Part shown: positions 43,619 to 53,250 of the stretch, one piece after another
Layout of the letters: the number at the start of each line of letters is the position of its first letter
Numbering within the stretch: position 1 is the first letter of the stretch
The notes under the pieces: model-generated
What the model saw: only the letters and a program-made list of their open reading frames with translations
Told to the model about the DNA's origin: nothing
Database searches by the model: none
Program-made: the position numbers and the translations under genes
NCBI GenBank assembly: GCA_958437935.1
Contig: CAUBPS010000011.1
Coordinates: 19,170 to 83,169 of the forward strand
Direction: 5' to 3'
Source: an uncultured Collinsella sp.
GTDB taxonomy: Bacteria > Actinomycetota > Coriobacteriia > Coriobacteriales > Coriobacteriaceae
Length of the DNA: 64,000 bases

Positions 43619-46449
43619 TGGCTGCCAAACTCATCGATCTTTCCTTTACGCTCAACGGCCGCAAGGTCAAGGTTCAGATTGCCCCCGACACCATGCTCTT
43701 TGCGCTGCTGCGCGAGCAAGGCTGCGCGTCGGTGCGCTGCGCCTGCGAGACCACCAACTGCGGCCTGTGCACGGTCTGGCTCGATGGCGACCCGGTGCTC
43801 AGCTGCTCGGTGCCCGCCGCGCGCGTCGAGGGTCACTCCATCACCACGCTCGAGGGCCTCAAGACCGAGTCCGAGGCGCTCGCCCGCGCGATAGCCGCCG
43901 AAGGCGCCGAGCAGTGCGGTTTTTGCGCCCCCGGCCTCATCATGAACGTGCTGGCGCTCGCCCGCGCCGCCAAGGAGGACCCGAGCCTCGTCGCCACGCG
44001 CGAGGAGCTCTCGCGCCAGCTTGCCGGCAACCTCTGCCGCTGCAGCGGCTACGAGAGCCAACTGCGCGCTATCGTTCGCTTCCTCAACGAGTCCGGCGTG
44101 CAGGTGGGCTTTGAGATGCCCGAGCTGCCGGTCAACGACACGAGCTGCGACGGCGTCTCCTACAAGCAGATCACCCACAAGCAGCCCAAGAAGGACTCGA
44201 AGGCCCTGCTCGAGGGCCGTCCCGTCTACACGGGCGATATGGTGCCCGCCGGCGCGCTCATCGTTAAGCTCAAGCGCAGCCCCTATGCCCGCGCCAAGAT
44301 CCGCTCCATTGATACGTCGCGCGCCCTGAAGGTGCCCGGCGTCGTGGGCGTCTACACCTACGAGGACGTGCCCAAGCGCCGCTTTACCATTGCCGGCCAG
44401 AGCTATCCGCAGCCGAGTCCCTATGACCGCCTGATCCTCGAGAACCTGGTGCGCTACCAAAACGAGGAGGTGGCGATTGTCGCCGCCGAGACCGAGGAGG
44501 CTGCCGACAAGGCGCTCAAGCTCATCAAGGTCGACTATGAGGTGCTCGAGCCCCTGCTCGACTTTACCCAGGCACTCGATAACGATATCGTGGTCCACCC
44601 CGAGGGCGACGTGACCTTTATGTTCCCGCAGGGCGGCGATGTCCCGCGCAACCTGGTGTGCAGCGGTACCAGCGATTTTGGCGACCTGGACGAGGCCTTC
44701 GCCCAGAGCGACATCGTCTTTGAGCGCACCTACACCAGCCAGGCCACGCAGACCGCGCCCATGGAGACCTTCCGCGCCTTCGCGACGACCGACGCGTTTG
44801 GGCGCATCTCCGTGACCACCTCGACGCAGGTGCCCTTCCACGTGCGCCGCATGGTCGCGCAGTCGCTCGACATTCCGCAGTCGCAGGTGCAGGTCATTAA
44901 GCCGCGCATCGGCGGCGGCTTTGGCTCCAAGCAGACGGGCTGCTGCGAGATCTTCGTGGCGTTCGTCACCCAGCAGACTGGCCGTCCGAGCTACTGCTGC
45001 TACACCCGCGAGGAGACCATCACCGCGGGCAACTCGCGCCACCAGATGCAGATGACCGTCAAGTTGGGCGCCATGAACGACGGCACCATCACGGCCATCG
45101 ACCTGCACACGCTGTCCAACGCCGGAGCGTACGGCGAGCACGCCACCACGACGATCGGCCTTTCGGGCCACAAGAGCCTGCCGATTTACAACCATGTGAA
45201 GGCGAGCCGCTTTAGCTGGGACGCTGTCTACACCAATACCAACCGCGGCGGCGCGTATCGCGGCTATGGTGCCACCCAGGGCCAGTTTGCCGTGGAGAGC
45301 GCCGTTAACGAGCTCGCCGACATGCTGCACATGGACCCCGCCGACCTGCGCCTTAAGAACATCGTGCGTGAGGGCGAGATCATGCCGCAGTACTACAACG
45401 AAAAGCTCAACGCCTGCGCACTCGACCGCTGCCTGCTGCGCGCGATGGACATGATCGGTTGGCGCGACAAGCCGCTGGCCGTCGACCTGGGCGACCGCGT
45501 GCGTGCTCTGGGCTGTGCGCTCACCATGCAGGGCTCGGGCATTTCCAATGTCGACATCGCCGGCATCGATATGCGCCTGGAAGAGGACGGCTTCATTACC
45601 ATCGGCACCGGCGCCACCGATAACGGCATGGGTGTCGACACGATTCTGGCGCAGATTGCCGCCGAGGAGTTGGGCGTTGAAAGCTCGCTCATTGTGGTGC
45701 GCGGCGTGGACACCGACGTGTCGCCGTTCGACGCCGGTTCGTACGCGAGCTCCGGTACCTACGTGACGGGCCTTGCCGCCAAGAACGCCGCGACCGAGCT
45801 GCGCGAGAAGATTTGCGCCAAGGCCGCTCAGATGTGGGACGTTGACGCCGCCGACGTGGTCTTCGACGGCCAGTACGTGCGCCTGTCCGACGAGCGTGCC
45901 GCTCGTGAGCGCGGCCGCTACCTCACGCTGCGCGACTTTGCCAACCTGTGCGTCAAGAACATCGCGGGCGGCGACGCGCTCACCTCGCACGCTTCTGCCT
46001 GCCTGCCCGTTTCGCCTCCGCCGTTTATGGCCGGCATTGCCGAGGTCGAGGTCGACAAGGCCACCGGCAAGGTGACTGTGGTGGACTATGCGGCGGCCGT
46101 CGACTGCGGCACCGTGATCAACGAGGCGCTCGCGCGCGTTCAGGCCGAGGGCGGCATTGCCCAGGGTATCGGCCACGCGCTCTACGAGATCGTGGAGCAC
46201 GACGACCGCGGTCGTCTGCGCACCGGCAACTTTATGAGCTACAAGCTGCCCACGCGCCTGGATATCGGCAGCATTCGCGTGGCCTTTGAGCCGAGCTACG
46301 AGCCGACGGGTCCTTTTGGTGCCAAGTCGATCGGCGAGGTCGTCATCAACACGCCGCTCGCCGCTGTTGCATCGGCCGTGGCACACGCCACCGGCCACCA
46401 GGTGCGCTCGCTGCCGATCACGCCCGAGAAGGCCCTGCTGGGGGAGTAG
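43618..46449 (+). CDS. Molybdenum hydroxylase: fused [2Fe-2S] and Mo-binding subunit (xanthine dehydrogenase family)
   Basis: This 943-residue protein has a plant-type ferredoxin cluster motif first (CACETTNCGLCTVW, about residue 43) and the second helical [2Fe-2S] domain (CGFCAPGLIM and LCRCSGY, about 100-145). From about 190 the Mo domain begins, with GGGFGSKQTGC, RGGAYRGYGATQGQFAVES and the catalytic glutamate in GAKSIGEVVINTP near the C-terminus. Family members hydroxylate purines, aldehydes or heteroaromatics. The RGYGATQ variant and the nearby selenium genes are compatible with a selenium-dependent hydroxylase, but labile selenium cannot be read from sequence. It is coupled to the FAD gene; a terminator follows at 46474. 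Confidence 0.87.
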   Translation: MAAKLIDLSFTLNGRKVKVQIAPDTMLFALLREQGCASVRCACETTNCGLCTVWLDGDPVLSCSVPAARVEGHSITTLEGLKTESEALARAIAAEGAEQCGFCAPGLIMNVLALARAAKEDPSLVATREELSRQLAGNLCRCSGYESQLRAIVRFLNESGVQVGFEMPELPVNDTSCDGVSYKQITHKQPKKDSKALLEGRPVYTGDMVPAGALIVKLKRSPYARAKIRSIDTSRALKVPGVVGVYTYEDVPKRRFTIAGQSYPQPSPYDRLILENLVRYQNEEVAIVAAETEEAADKALKLIKVDYEVLEPLLDFTQALDNDIVVHPEGDVTFMFPQGGDVPRNLVCSGTSDFGDLDEAFAQSDIVFERTYTSQATQTAPMETFRAFATTDAFGRISVTTSTQVPFHVRRMVAQSLDIPQSQVQVIKPRIGGGFGSKQTGCCEIFVAFVTQQTGRPSYCCYTREETITAGNSRHQMQMTVKLGAMNDGTITAIDLHTLSNAGAYGEHATTTIGLSGHKSLPIYNHVKASRFSWDAVYTNTNRGGAYRGYGATQGQFAVESAVNELADMLHMDPADLRLKNIVREGEIMPQYYNEKLNACALDRCLLRAMDMIGWRDKPLAVDLGDRVRALGCALTMQGSGISNVDIAGIDMRLEEDGFITIGTGATDNGMGVDTILAQIAAEELGVESSLIVVRGVDTDVSPFDAGSYASSGTYVTGLAAKNAATELREKICAKAAQMWDVDAADVVFDGQYVRLSDERAARERGRYLTLRDFANLCVKNIAGGDALTSHASACLPVSPPPFMAGIAEVEVDKATGKVTVVDYAAAVDCGTVINEALARVQAEGGIAQGIGHALYEIVEHDDRGRLRTGNFMSYKLPTRLDIGSIRVAFEPSYEPTGPFGAKSIGEVVINTPLAAVASAVAHATGHQVRSLPITPEKALLGE

Positions 46450-46473
46450 CGGGTCAGCGAACAAGTCGTAATG

Positions 46474-46502
46474 GGCGGGGCGGGGCAACTCGCCCCGCCT
46501 TT
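46474..46502 (+). terminator. Terminator after the molybdenum hydroxylase genes
   Basis: GGCGGGGCG (46474-46482) pairs perfectly with CGCCCCGCC (46491-46499) around an 8-base loop, then TTT. Confidence 0.8.
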
Positions 46503-46589
46503 CGCACTCGTGGTGAGGTCGTGAGCCTGTAAAACGTGTGCGTGCGCTTGTCGTTCGTATCTGCTATCATTCCTAGTCTGTGCGCTCAT

Positions 46590-46673
46590 GCGGGCGTGGC
46601 GGAATTGGTAGACGCGCCAGATTTAGGTTCTGGTGGGATTCCCGTGAAGGTTCGAGTCCTTTCGCCCGCACCA
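46590..46673 (+). tRNA. tRNA-Leu (anticodon TAG)
   Basis: GCGGGCG / CGCCCGC acceptor arms, anticodon stem CCAGA/TCTGG around TTTAGGT, a long class II variable arm (TGGGATTCCCGTG), T arm with GGTTCGAGTCC and encoded CCA. Confidence 0.96.
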
Positions 46674-46764
46674 ACGCATCTGCGTCGGCCCTGGCCGTCG
46701 CGACTCTTTGTTGCATAAAGGTACCAGCACCTCAGATAAGCTGGGCAGTATGAGGAGGAACGTG

Positions 46765-48063
46765 TTGAACATCACCGCTTCTGACGTCAAGGACGCCAAG
46801 CTCACCGCTACGGTCACCATCCCGGCCGCCGACGTCGACGCCGCGATCAAGAAGGCCTACAAGGACACCGCCAAGAAGTACCGCTTCCCGGGCTTCCGTG
46901 CCGGTAAGGCTCCCCGTCCGGTCATCGACTCTGCTCTTGGCGCCGAGGCTACCCTCGCTCAGGCCACCAACGACCTGATCGCCGCCAACGAGTCCGCCGT
47001 CCTCAACGAGCTGGACATCGTCCCCACCAAGAGCGGTGACTACAAGGAGCTCGACCTCGCCAAGGATCACGAGGACTACACCTACACCGTCGAGTTCTCC
47101 CTGCGTCCCGCCGCTGAGCTCTCCTCCTTCGACGCTGTCGAGATCGAGATGCCCCCTGCGGAGGTCACCGAGTCCGAGATCAACAACCAGGTCGAGATGC
47201 TCCTCAACTACCGTGCCACCTTCGAGGACGTCGAGGGCCGCGCTGTCGAGGCCGAGGACTACGTTACCGTCGACCTCAAGGCCGTCGAGAACGCCGACAA
47301 CTTTGCCGCCGAGGGCCGTATGCTCATCGCCGGTAGCGACAGCAACCCCAAGGAGTTCAACGAGGCCCTGATCGGCGCCAACGTTGACGATGTCAAGTCC
47401 GTCACCTGGACCGACGAGGCCGAGGAGGGCGAGGAGGCCGAGACCCACACCGTCGAGGTCACCGTCAAGGGCATCAAGGTCCGCAACACCCCCGAGCTCA
47501 CCGACGAGCTCGTCAAGTCCGACTTTGGCTTCGACAGCATCGACGCTATGCGCGACGCCATCAAGATCGAGATCGAGCAGGACAAGGCTTCCCGCCTCCC
47601 GGCCGAGAAGGAGAACCGTTGCGTCTCCGCTCTCGCCGAGCGCCTGCAGCTCGACGAGATGGATGCCGACTACGAGCAGTCCGTCTTTGAGGAGCTTGGC
47701 CAGAACTTCCTGTCCAACCTCGCTGCCCGCGGCATGACGCTGGACACCTGGCTGCCCGCTTCCGGCCTGACCATGGAGCAGTTCATCGGCGACCTGCACA
47801 AGCAGGCCAACGACGTTGCCCGTGAGTCCCTGGCGCTCGACGCCCTCGCCCGTGAGCTCAAGATCGAGGTCACCGAGGACGACATCAACGCCGAGTTCGA
47901 GAAGGCCGGCGTCAAGGACGTCGAGGCTTCCAAGGCTGAGTTCATCGCCGATGGCCGCATGCCTGCCGTCCGCGAGTCCATCCGTCGCTCCAAGGCCGTC
48001 GATCACCTGGTCGAGAACGCCAAGGTGACCGAGGTCGACGAGACCGCCAAGGACGCCGAGTAA
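46765..48063 (+). CDS. tig: Trigger factor (ribosome-associated chaperone, PPIase)
   Basis: The protein has about 432 residues. The N-terminal ribosome-binding domain has the signature FPGFRAGKAPRPVID. A central FKBP-type PPIase domain (AEDYVTVDLKAVENADN...EVTVKGIKVR) and a helical C-terminal chaperone domain follow. It binds nascent chains at the ribosome exit. The start is uncertain: GAGGAGG (46752-46758) suits TTG at 46765 or GTG at 46762 better than the ATG at 46750, which overlaps the RBS. The order tig-clpP-clpX is the common bacterial arrangement. Confidence 0.93.
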   Translation: MNITASDVKDAKLTATVTIPAADVDAAIKKAYKDTAKKYRFPGFRAGKAPRPVIDSALGAEATLAQATNDLIAANESAVLNELDIVPTKSGDYKELDLAKDHEDYTYTVEFSLRPAAELSSFDAVEIEMPPAEVTESEINNQVEMLLNYRATFEDVEGRAVEAEDYVTVDLKAVENADNFAAEGRMLIAGSDSNPKEFNEALIGANVDDVKSVTWTDEAEEGEEAETHTVEVTVKGIKVRNTPELTDELVKSDFGFDSIDAMRDAIKIEIEQDKASRLPAEKENRCVSALAERLQLDEMDADYEQSVFEELGQNFLSNLAARGMTLDTWLPASGLTMEQFIGDLHKQANDVARESLALDALARELKIEVTEDDINAEFEKAGVKDVEASKAEFIADGRMPAVRESIRRSKAVDHLVENAKVTEVDETAKDAE

Positions 48064-48139
48064 TTCTCGCCACCTTGCTCGCGAGCGCATGCATGTGCCC
48101 GTGATGGGGTAAAGTTATACACCGGTTATCCGGTTGCTT

Positions 48140-48185
48140 CGTACGGTGCCAGCCAATGCATAGCATGCGGGCACCGTACGTTTAT
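48140..48185 (+). terminator. Hairpin between tig and clpP
   Basis: CGTACGGTGCC (48140-48150) pairs perfectly with GGCACCGTACG (48170-48180), followed by only TTTAT, so it is a terminator or partial attenuator. Confidence 0.6.
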
Positions 48186-48225
48186 CTAGAACCACTATTG
48201 GTCCGTAAGAGAAATGGAGATGCGT

Positions 48226-48846
48226 ATGATCGCTAAGTTCGATTCCGCCCTCGTGCCATACGTTATCGAGCAGACGCCGCGCGGCGAGCGCAGCTACGAT
48301 ATCTATTCGCGCCTGCTCAACGACCGCATCATCTTCTTGGGCGAGGAGATCAACTCCGTCAGCGCCAACCTGGTCGTTGCCCAGCTGCTGCATCTTGAGA
48401 GCCAGGATGCCGAGAAGGATATCTCGCTCTACATCAATTCGCCCGGTGGCGAGGTTTACTCTGGCCTGGCGATTCTTGACACCATGAACTTCATCAAGCC
48501 GCAGGTCTCCACCATCTGCGTCGGTATGGCCGCGTCTATGGCTGCCGTGCTGCTTTCGGCCGGCGCCAAGGGCAAGCGCTTCTGCCTGCCGCACTCCAAG
48601 GTCATGATTCACCAGCCCAGCGGCGGTGCTCAAGGTCAGCAGACCGAGATCGAGATCGTGGCCGAGGAGATCAAGAAGACCCGCCGCGAGCTCAACCAGA
48701 TCCTGTCCGATGCCTCGGGCCAGCCGATCGAGAAGGTCCAGGCCGATACCGAGCGCGACAACTACCTGACCGCTGCCGAGGCCCTCGACTACGGCCTGAT
48801 CGACCGTATCGTCACCTCGCGCGATCTCGCCGCGAAGGACGCCTAG
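48226..48846 (+). CDS. clpP: ATP-dependent Clp protease proteolytic subunit
   Basis: This serine protease forms the ClpP tetradecamer. It has about 206 residues. Catalytic Ser lies in GMAASMAAVLLS, His in MIHQPSGG and Asp in TERDNYLTAAEALDYGLID. ERSYDIYSRLLNDRIIFLGEEI is the typical N-terminus. GGAG is 6 bases before the ATG at 48226; ATGs at 48214 and 48220 are possible alternatives. It is followed by clpX after 1 bp, so protease and unfoldase are made together. Confidence 0.95.
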   Translation: MIAKFDSALVPYVIEQTPRGERSYDIYSRLLNDRIIFLGEEINSVSANLVVAQLLHLESQDAEKDISLYINSPGGEVYSGLAILDTMNFIKPQVSTICVGMAASMAAVLLSAGAKGKRFCLPHSKVMIHQPSGGAQGQQTEIEIVAEEIKKTRRELNQILSDASGQPIEKVQADTERDNYLTAAEALDYGLIDRIVTSRDLAAKDA

Positions 48847-48847
48847 G

Positions 48848-50254
48848 ATGGCAGGAAACATGCAGGACAACTTTGACGAGAATGGCAACCCCATCCGCTG
48901 CTCCTTCTGCGGAAAAGAGCAGGGGCAGGTTCGCCGCCTTGTAAAGGGTCCGACCAACATCTTTATCTGCGACGAGTGCGTTGCCGCCTGCTTCGAGATC
49001 CTTGAGGAGTCGCTGGCTTCGGACTTTATGGACGCTGCCCGCAACGGCAAGCTGCCGGGCTTCCTCAACGACCACGGCCAGGCTGCATCCCAGCCCGCCG
49101 CGGACCCCGAGACCGAGGGTTTTGAGCTCGAGGACGATCGCCAGGTCATCACGCACGTGCCGACGCCGCACGAGATCTATGACGAGCTTTCGGCCTATGT
49201 TATGGGTCAGGAGGACGCCAAGCGCGCCATGTCGGTGGCCGTGTACAACCACTATCGCCGCGTGATCGAGGGTGGCGCCGCGGTGTCTGCCTTTGACGGC
49301 GGCATGGGCTCGCAGTTCGACGACGATATGGACGAGGTAGAGCTTGCCAAGTCCAACATCCTGCTGCTCGGTCCCACCGGTACCGGCAAGACCTTGTTGG
49401 CCCAGACGCTCGCGCGCATCCTCGAGGTGCCGTTTGCCATCGCCGATGCCACCGCGCTCACCGAGGCCGGCTATGTGGGCGAGGACGTGGAGAACATCCT
49501 GCTCAAGCTCATCAACGCCGCCGATGGCGACATCGAGCGCGCGCAGGTGGGCATCATCTATGTGGACGAGATCGACAAGATCGCCCGCAAGGCCGAGAAC
49601 CTCTCCATCACCCGTGATGTTTCGGGCGAGGGCGTTCAGCAGGCGCTGCTTAAGATTCTTGAGGGCACGGTGGCAAGCGTTCCGCCCACCGGCGGCCGCA
49701 AGCATCCCCAGCAGGAGCTGCTGCAGATCGACACGACCAACATTCTGTTCATCTGCGGTGGTGCCTTTGTGGGTCTGGACAAGATCATCGCCGATCGCGT
49801 GGGCAACAAGGGCGTGGGCTTTAACTCCGAGATCGCCGGACCCACTTCGGTCGACGAGAACGACCTACTGCGCCAGGTGCTCCCGCAGGACCTCAACGCC
49901 TTTGGCATGATCCCCGAGTTCGTGGGTCGTACGCCCGTCGTCACCCAGACGCAGGCACTCGACGAGGACGACCTGGTGTCGATCCTGACCGAGCCCAAGA
50001 ACGCCGTGGTGCGTCAGTACCGCAAGATGTTCCAGCTCGAGGACGTCGAGCTTGAGTTTGAGGATGCCGCACTGCACGAGATCGCCCGCATGGCGCTCGC
50101 CCGCAAGACCGGCGCCCGCGGCCTGCGTGCCATCTGCGAGGACGTGCTGCAGCAGACGATGTTCGACCTCCCCAGCGAAGAAGGCGTAGCCAAGGTCGTC
50201 GTAACCGAAGCCGCCGTAAAGGGCGAAGAACAGCCCCAGCGCATCTACGGCTAA
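48848..50254 (+). CDS. clpX: ATP-dependent Clp protease ATP-binding subunit ClpX
   Basis: This AAA+ unfoldase has 468 residues. The N-terminal zinc domain is CSFCGKEQGQVRRLVKGPTNIFICDECVAAC (residues about 18-48). Walker A is LLLGPTGTGKTLLA (about 176) and Walker B IIYVDEIDKIARK; the pore segment is EAGYVGEDVEN. A roughly 40-residue acidic stretch between zinc and AAA+ domains is slightly longer than usual. A terminator at 50278 ends the operon. Confidence 0.96.
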   Translation: MAGNMQDNFDENGNPIRCSFCGKEQGQVRRLVKGPTNIFICDECVAACFEILEESLASDFMDAARNGKLPGFLNDHGQAASQPAADPETEGFELEDDRQVITHVPTPHEIYDELSAYVMGQEDAKRAMSVAVYNHYRRVIEGGAAVSAFDGGMGSQFDDDMDEVELAKSNILLLGPTGTGKTLLAQTLARILEVPFAIADATALTEAGYVGEDVENILLKLINAADGDIERAQVGIIYVDEIDKIARKAENLSITRDVSGEGVQQALLKILEGTVASVPPTGGRKHPQQELLQIDTTNILFICGGAFVGLDKIIADRVGNKGVGFNSEIAGPTSVDENDLLRQVLPQDLNAFGMIPEFVGRTPVVTQTQALDEDDLVSILTEPKNAVVRQYRKMFQLEDVELEFEDAALHEIARMALARKTGARGLRAICEDVLQQTMFDLPSEEGVAKVVVTEAAVKGEEQPQRIYG

Positions 50255-50277
50255 ACCAGCCATAAACGTGTTTGCAA

Positions 50278-50314
50278 ATAGCCTCCGGCCACCCGCGGTC
50301 GGAGGCTATTTTAT
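50278..50314 (+). terminator. Terminator after clpX
   Basis: ATAGCCTCCG pairs with CGGAGGCTAT around a short loop and is followed by TTTAT. Confidence 0.8.
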
Positions 50315-50404
50315 AGATACGCAATAACCCCAACTACCTGTGTTATTCTGTGTGTTTGTTTAAGCCTCAGCGAAGTCATTCAGACTGAAGTAATCGATAC
50401 CTAA

Positions 50405-50518
50405 GGCGTGTCCGCCTGCTTGGTTTTCGTAGATTCCGCACGAGCCGAAGAGCACTAAATGTGCTCTTCGTGCGAGCCCAGGACCTGACCGAGCGAAAAC
50501 CAAGCAGGCGGACACGCC
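50405..50518 (+). repeat. Long nested palindrome in the valS leader (core element copy 1)
   Basis: Outer arms of 25 bp at 50405-50429 (GGCGTGTCCGC...) and 50494-50518 are perfect reverse complements. Between them lies a core, CCGCACGAGCCGAAGAGCAC (50436-50455), a TAAAT loop, then GTGCTCTTCGTGCGAGC (50461-50477) and CCAGGACCTGACCG. The core recurs, reversed, at 53276-53331 with different outer arms. The right arm ends 20 bp before valS, directly upstream of its RBS, so the fold could affect valS expression. Confidence 0.8.
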
Positions 50519-50538
50519 GGCGGGACAGGGAGAGATAT

Positions 50539-53235
50539 ATGGAAGAAATGCCCAAGAACTACGATCCGTCGACCAACGAGCCGGCGATTCTGCAGAAGTG
50601 GCTTGACGGCGGCTACTACAAGCGCCGCGAGGGCGTGGGCGACTGCACCGTCACCATTCCGCCTCCCAACGTGACCGGCAAGCTCCACATGGGCCACGCC
50701 ACCGACGACTCCATCCAGGACGCCATCATCCGCATGGCCCGCATGCGCGGCAAGTCCACGCGCTGGGTGCTCGGCACCGACCACGCCGGTATCGCCACGC
50801 AGACCAAGGTCGACAAGAAGCTCAAGAGCGAGGGCATCAGCCGCCTGGAGATTGGCCGCGACAAGTTTGTCGACGCCTGCTGGGACTGGACCCACGAGTA
50901 CGGCGGCATCATCGTCGAGCAGATCAAGCGCATGGGCTGCTCCGTCGACTTCGATAACGAGCGCTTCACCATGGACGAGGATTACGCCCAGGCCGTGCGC
51001 AAGGTCTTTTGCGACTGGTACCACGACGGCCTGATCTATCGCGGCAAGCGCATCGTCAACTGGTGCCCCAACTGCACCACCGCCATCTCGGACGACGAGG
51101 CCGAGTACAAGGACGAGAAGGGCCACCTGTGGCACCTGCGCTACCCGCTGACCGAGCCGGTCAACGGCCAGGACTACATCGTCGTCGCCACCACGCGCCC
51201 CGAGACCATGCTCGGCGACACGGGCGTTGCTGTCTCCCCGAAGGATCCCGAGAAGGCCGCCTTCGTGGGCAAGACCGTCATGCTGCCGATCGTCAACCGC
51301 GAGATCCCCATCTTCTCCGACTACCACGTCGACGCCAACTTCGGCTCCGGCTTCGTTAAGGTCACCCCGGCCCACGACCCCAACGACTACGCCATGGGTC
51401 AGGCCCACGACCTGCCGCAGATCAATATCTTCGACGAGCACGCGGTGGTCGTCGAGGGCTACGGCGAGTTCACCGGCATGACGCGCGACGAGTGCCGCGA
51501 GGCCGTCATCAAGTGGTTCGAGGAGCACGACCTGCTCGACCACGTCGAAGAGCACGATCACTCCGTCATGCACTGCTACCGTTGCGACGCCGCCCTGGAA
51601 CCGTGGCTGTCCGAGCAGTGGTTCGTCGCCGTCGACAAGCTCAAGGGGCCGGCGCTCGATGCCGTCAACTCCGGTAAGGTCACCTTCCATCCCGCGCGCT
51701 GGACGCAGACCTACACCACCTGGATGGAGAACCTCAAGGACTGGTGCATCAGCCGCCAGCTGTGGTGGGGCCACCGCATCCCCGTGTTCTACTGCGAGGA
51801 CTGCGGCTGGGAGGACGCCCTGACCGAGGACACCGACGTGTGCCCCAAGTGCGGCGGTCATCACGTGCATCAGGACGAGAACGTGCTGGACACCTGGTTC
51901 AGCTCGCAGCTGTGGACCTTCGCCACGCAGGGCTGGCCACAAAAGCTGGAGCTGCTTGAGGGCCATCACCCCACGACGGCGCTCGTCACCGCGCGCGACA
52001 TCATCGCGCTGTGGGTCGCCCGCATGGTCATGAGCTCGCTGTACTTCCTGGACGAGGTGCCGTTTAAGGACGTCGTCATCTACCCGACGATTCTGGCCAA
52101 GGACGGCAGCCGCATGTCCAAGTCCAAGGGTAACGGCGTTGATCCCATGGACCTCATTGGCATGTACGGCGCCGACGCCATGCGCTACAACCTGCTCACG
52201 CTGTGCACCAACAACCAGGACGTCAAGTTCGACGCGAACATCGATAAGAAGACCAAGAAGCTCATCGACAGCCCGCGTACCGACCAGGCTAAGAGCTTTG
52301 TGACCAAGATCTGGAACGCCAGCCGCTTCCTGCTCATGAACATGGAGGGCTACACGCCCGGCGAGCCCGTCGTGGAGACGCCGGCCGACGCTTGGATGTT
52401 CAGCCGCCTGGCCAAGGCCGTGAAGATGGTCACCGAGGGCATCGAGAACTACACCTTTGGCGACATGGCTCGCGGCGTGCAGCAGTTCTTCTGGAACGAG
52501 GTCTGCGACTGGTACGTCGAGGTTACCAAGGCTCGCCTGAAGGGCGAGGGCCGTCTACAGGCTCAGCGCAACCTGATTTTTGTGCTCGATACCTCCATTC
52601 GCCTGATGCACCCGCTCATGCCGTTTGTTACCGAGGAGATCTGGGACAACATGCCGGCGAGCGTGCTCGACCTGGACGCCGAGGGCAACGTGGACCGCGC
52701 TGAGGCACTCATGATTGCCAAGTGGCCGGAGCCCGCCGACTACGCCAAGTATGTCGACGAGCCCGCCGAGCGCGCGTTCGAGCTGTGCCGTACCGTTGTG
52801 TCTGCCGCCCGCGCCACGCGTTCCCGTTATCGCTTGAGCCCCAAGGCCGAGCTCGACGTGGTCGTGCGCGCCGGTGCCGAGGACATTGAGAAGCTCGAGA
52901 GCCTGCGCTCGACCATCGAGCCGTTGGCCAATACCGCCTCGCTGGTCATGGGTCCCGACGTTGAGAAGCCGGCCGCGAGCATCGCCGTGGTCGACAGCGG
53001 CGTCGAGGTCTTTGTGGTGCTCGAGGGCAAGGTCGACCTTTCGGCCGAGAAGGCGCGCCTGGAGAAGGAGATCGCCGCGGCTCAGAAGGAGCTCGCCGGC
53101 TGCGAGAAGACGCTCGCCAACGAGGGCTTTGTGGCCAAGGCCGCGCCCGCGGTGGTCCAGAAGAAGAGAGACCGTGCAGCTGAGCTCAAGGAGATCCTGG
53201 TAGCGCTGACTGCTCAGGTTGCTGACTTCTCGTAG
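50539..53235 (+). CDS. valS: Valyl-tRNA synthetase
   Basis: The class I enzyme charges tRNA-Val and has 898 residues. The HIGH motif is PPPNVTGKLHMGHA (about residue 44) and the KMSKS motif DGSRMSKSKGNG (about 526). The editing domain is between (TTRPETMLGDTGVAV). A zinc-type insert FYCEDCGWEDALTEDTDVCPKCGG lies before the catalytic half closes. The C-terminal coiled coil (EKARLEKEIAAAQKELAG...) is typical of ValRS. The ATG at 50539 follows AGGGAGAG; an open frame further upstream would cross the palindrome. Flanked on both sides by related hairpin elements. Confidence 0.96.
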   Translation: MEEMPKNYDPSTNEPAILQKWLDGGYYKRREGVGDCTVTIPPPNVTGKLHMGHATDDSIQDAIIRMARMRGKSTRWVLGTDHAGIATQTKVDKKLKSEGISRLEIGRDKFVDACWDWTHEYGGIIVEQIKRMGCSVDFDNERFTMDEDYAQAVRKVFCDWYHDGLIYRGKRIVNWCPNCTTAISDDEAEYKDEKGHLWHLRYPLTEPVNGQDYIVVATTRPETMLGDTGVAVSPKDPEKAAFVGKTVMLPIVNREIPIFSDYHVDANFGSGFVKVTPAHDPNDYAMGQAHDLPQINIFDEHAVVVEGYGEFTGMTRDECREAVIKWFEEHDLLDHVEEHDHSVMHCYRCDAALEPWLSEQWFVAVDKLKGPALDAVNSGKVTFHPARWTQTYTTWMENLKDWCISRQLWWGHRIPVFYCEDCGWEDALTEDTDVCPKCGGHHVHQDENVLDTWFSSQLWTFATQGWPQKLELLEGHHPTTALVTARDIIALWVARMVMSSLYFLDEVPFKDVVIYPTILAKDGSRMSKSKGNGVDPMDLIGMYGADAMRYNLLTLCTNNQDVKFDANIDKKTKKLIDSPRTDQAKSFVTKIWNASRFLLMNMEGYTPGEPVVETPADAWMFSRLAKAVKMVTEGIENYTFGDMARGVQQFFWNEVCDWYVEVTKARLKGEGRLQAQRNLIFVLDTSIRLMHPLMPFVTEEIWDNMPASVLDLDAEGNVDRAEALMIAKWPEPADYAKYVDEPAERAFELCRTVVSAARATRSRYRLSPKAELDVVVRAGAEDIEKLESLRSTIEPLANTASLVMGPDVEKPAASIAVVDSGVEVFVVLEGKVDLSAEKARLEKEIAAAQKELAGCEKTLANEGFVAKAAPAVVQKKRDRAAELKEILVALTAQVADFS

Positions 53236-53250
53236 GGCTTACTGGGGGAC

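Noticed and set aside
50315..50538. T-box riboswitch upstream of valS
   Set aside because: No TGGNACCGCG-type T-box sequence or specifier-loop architecture is visible. The structure is a simple nested palindrome shared with a site downstream of valS.
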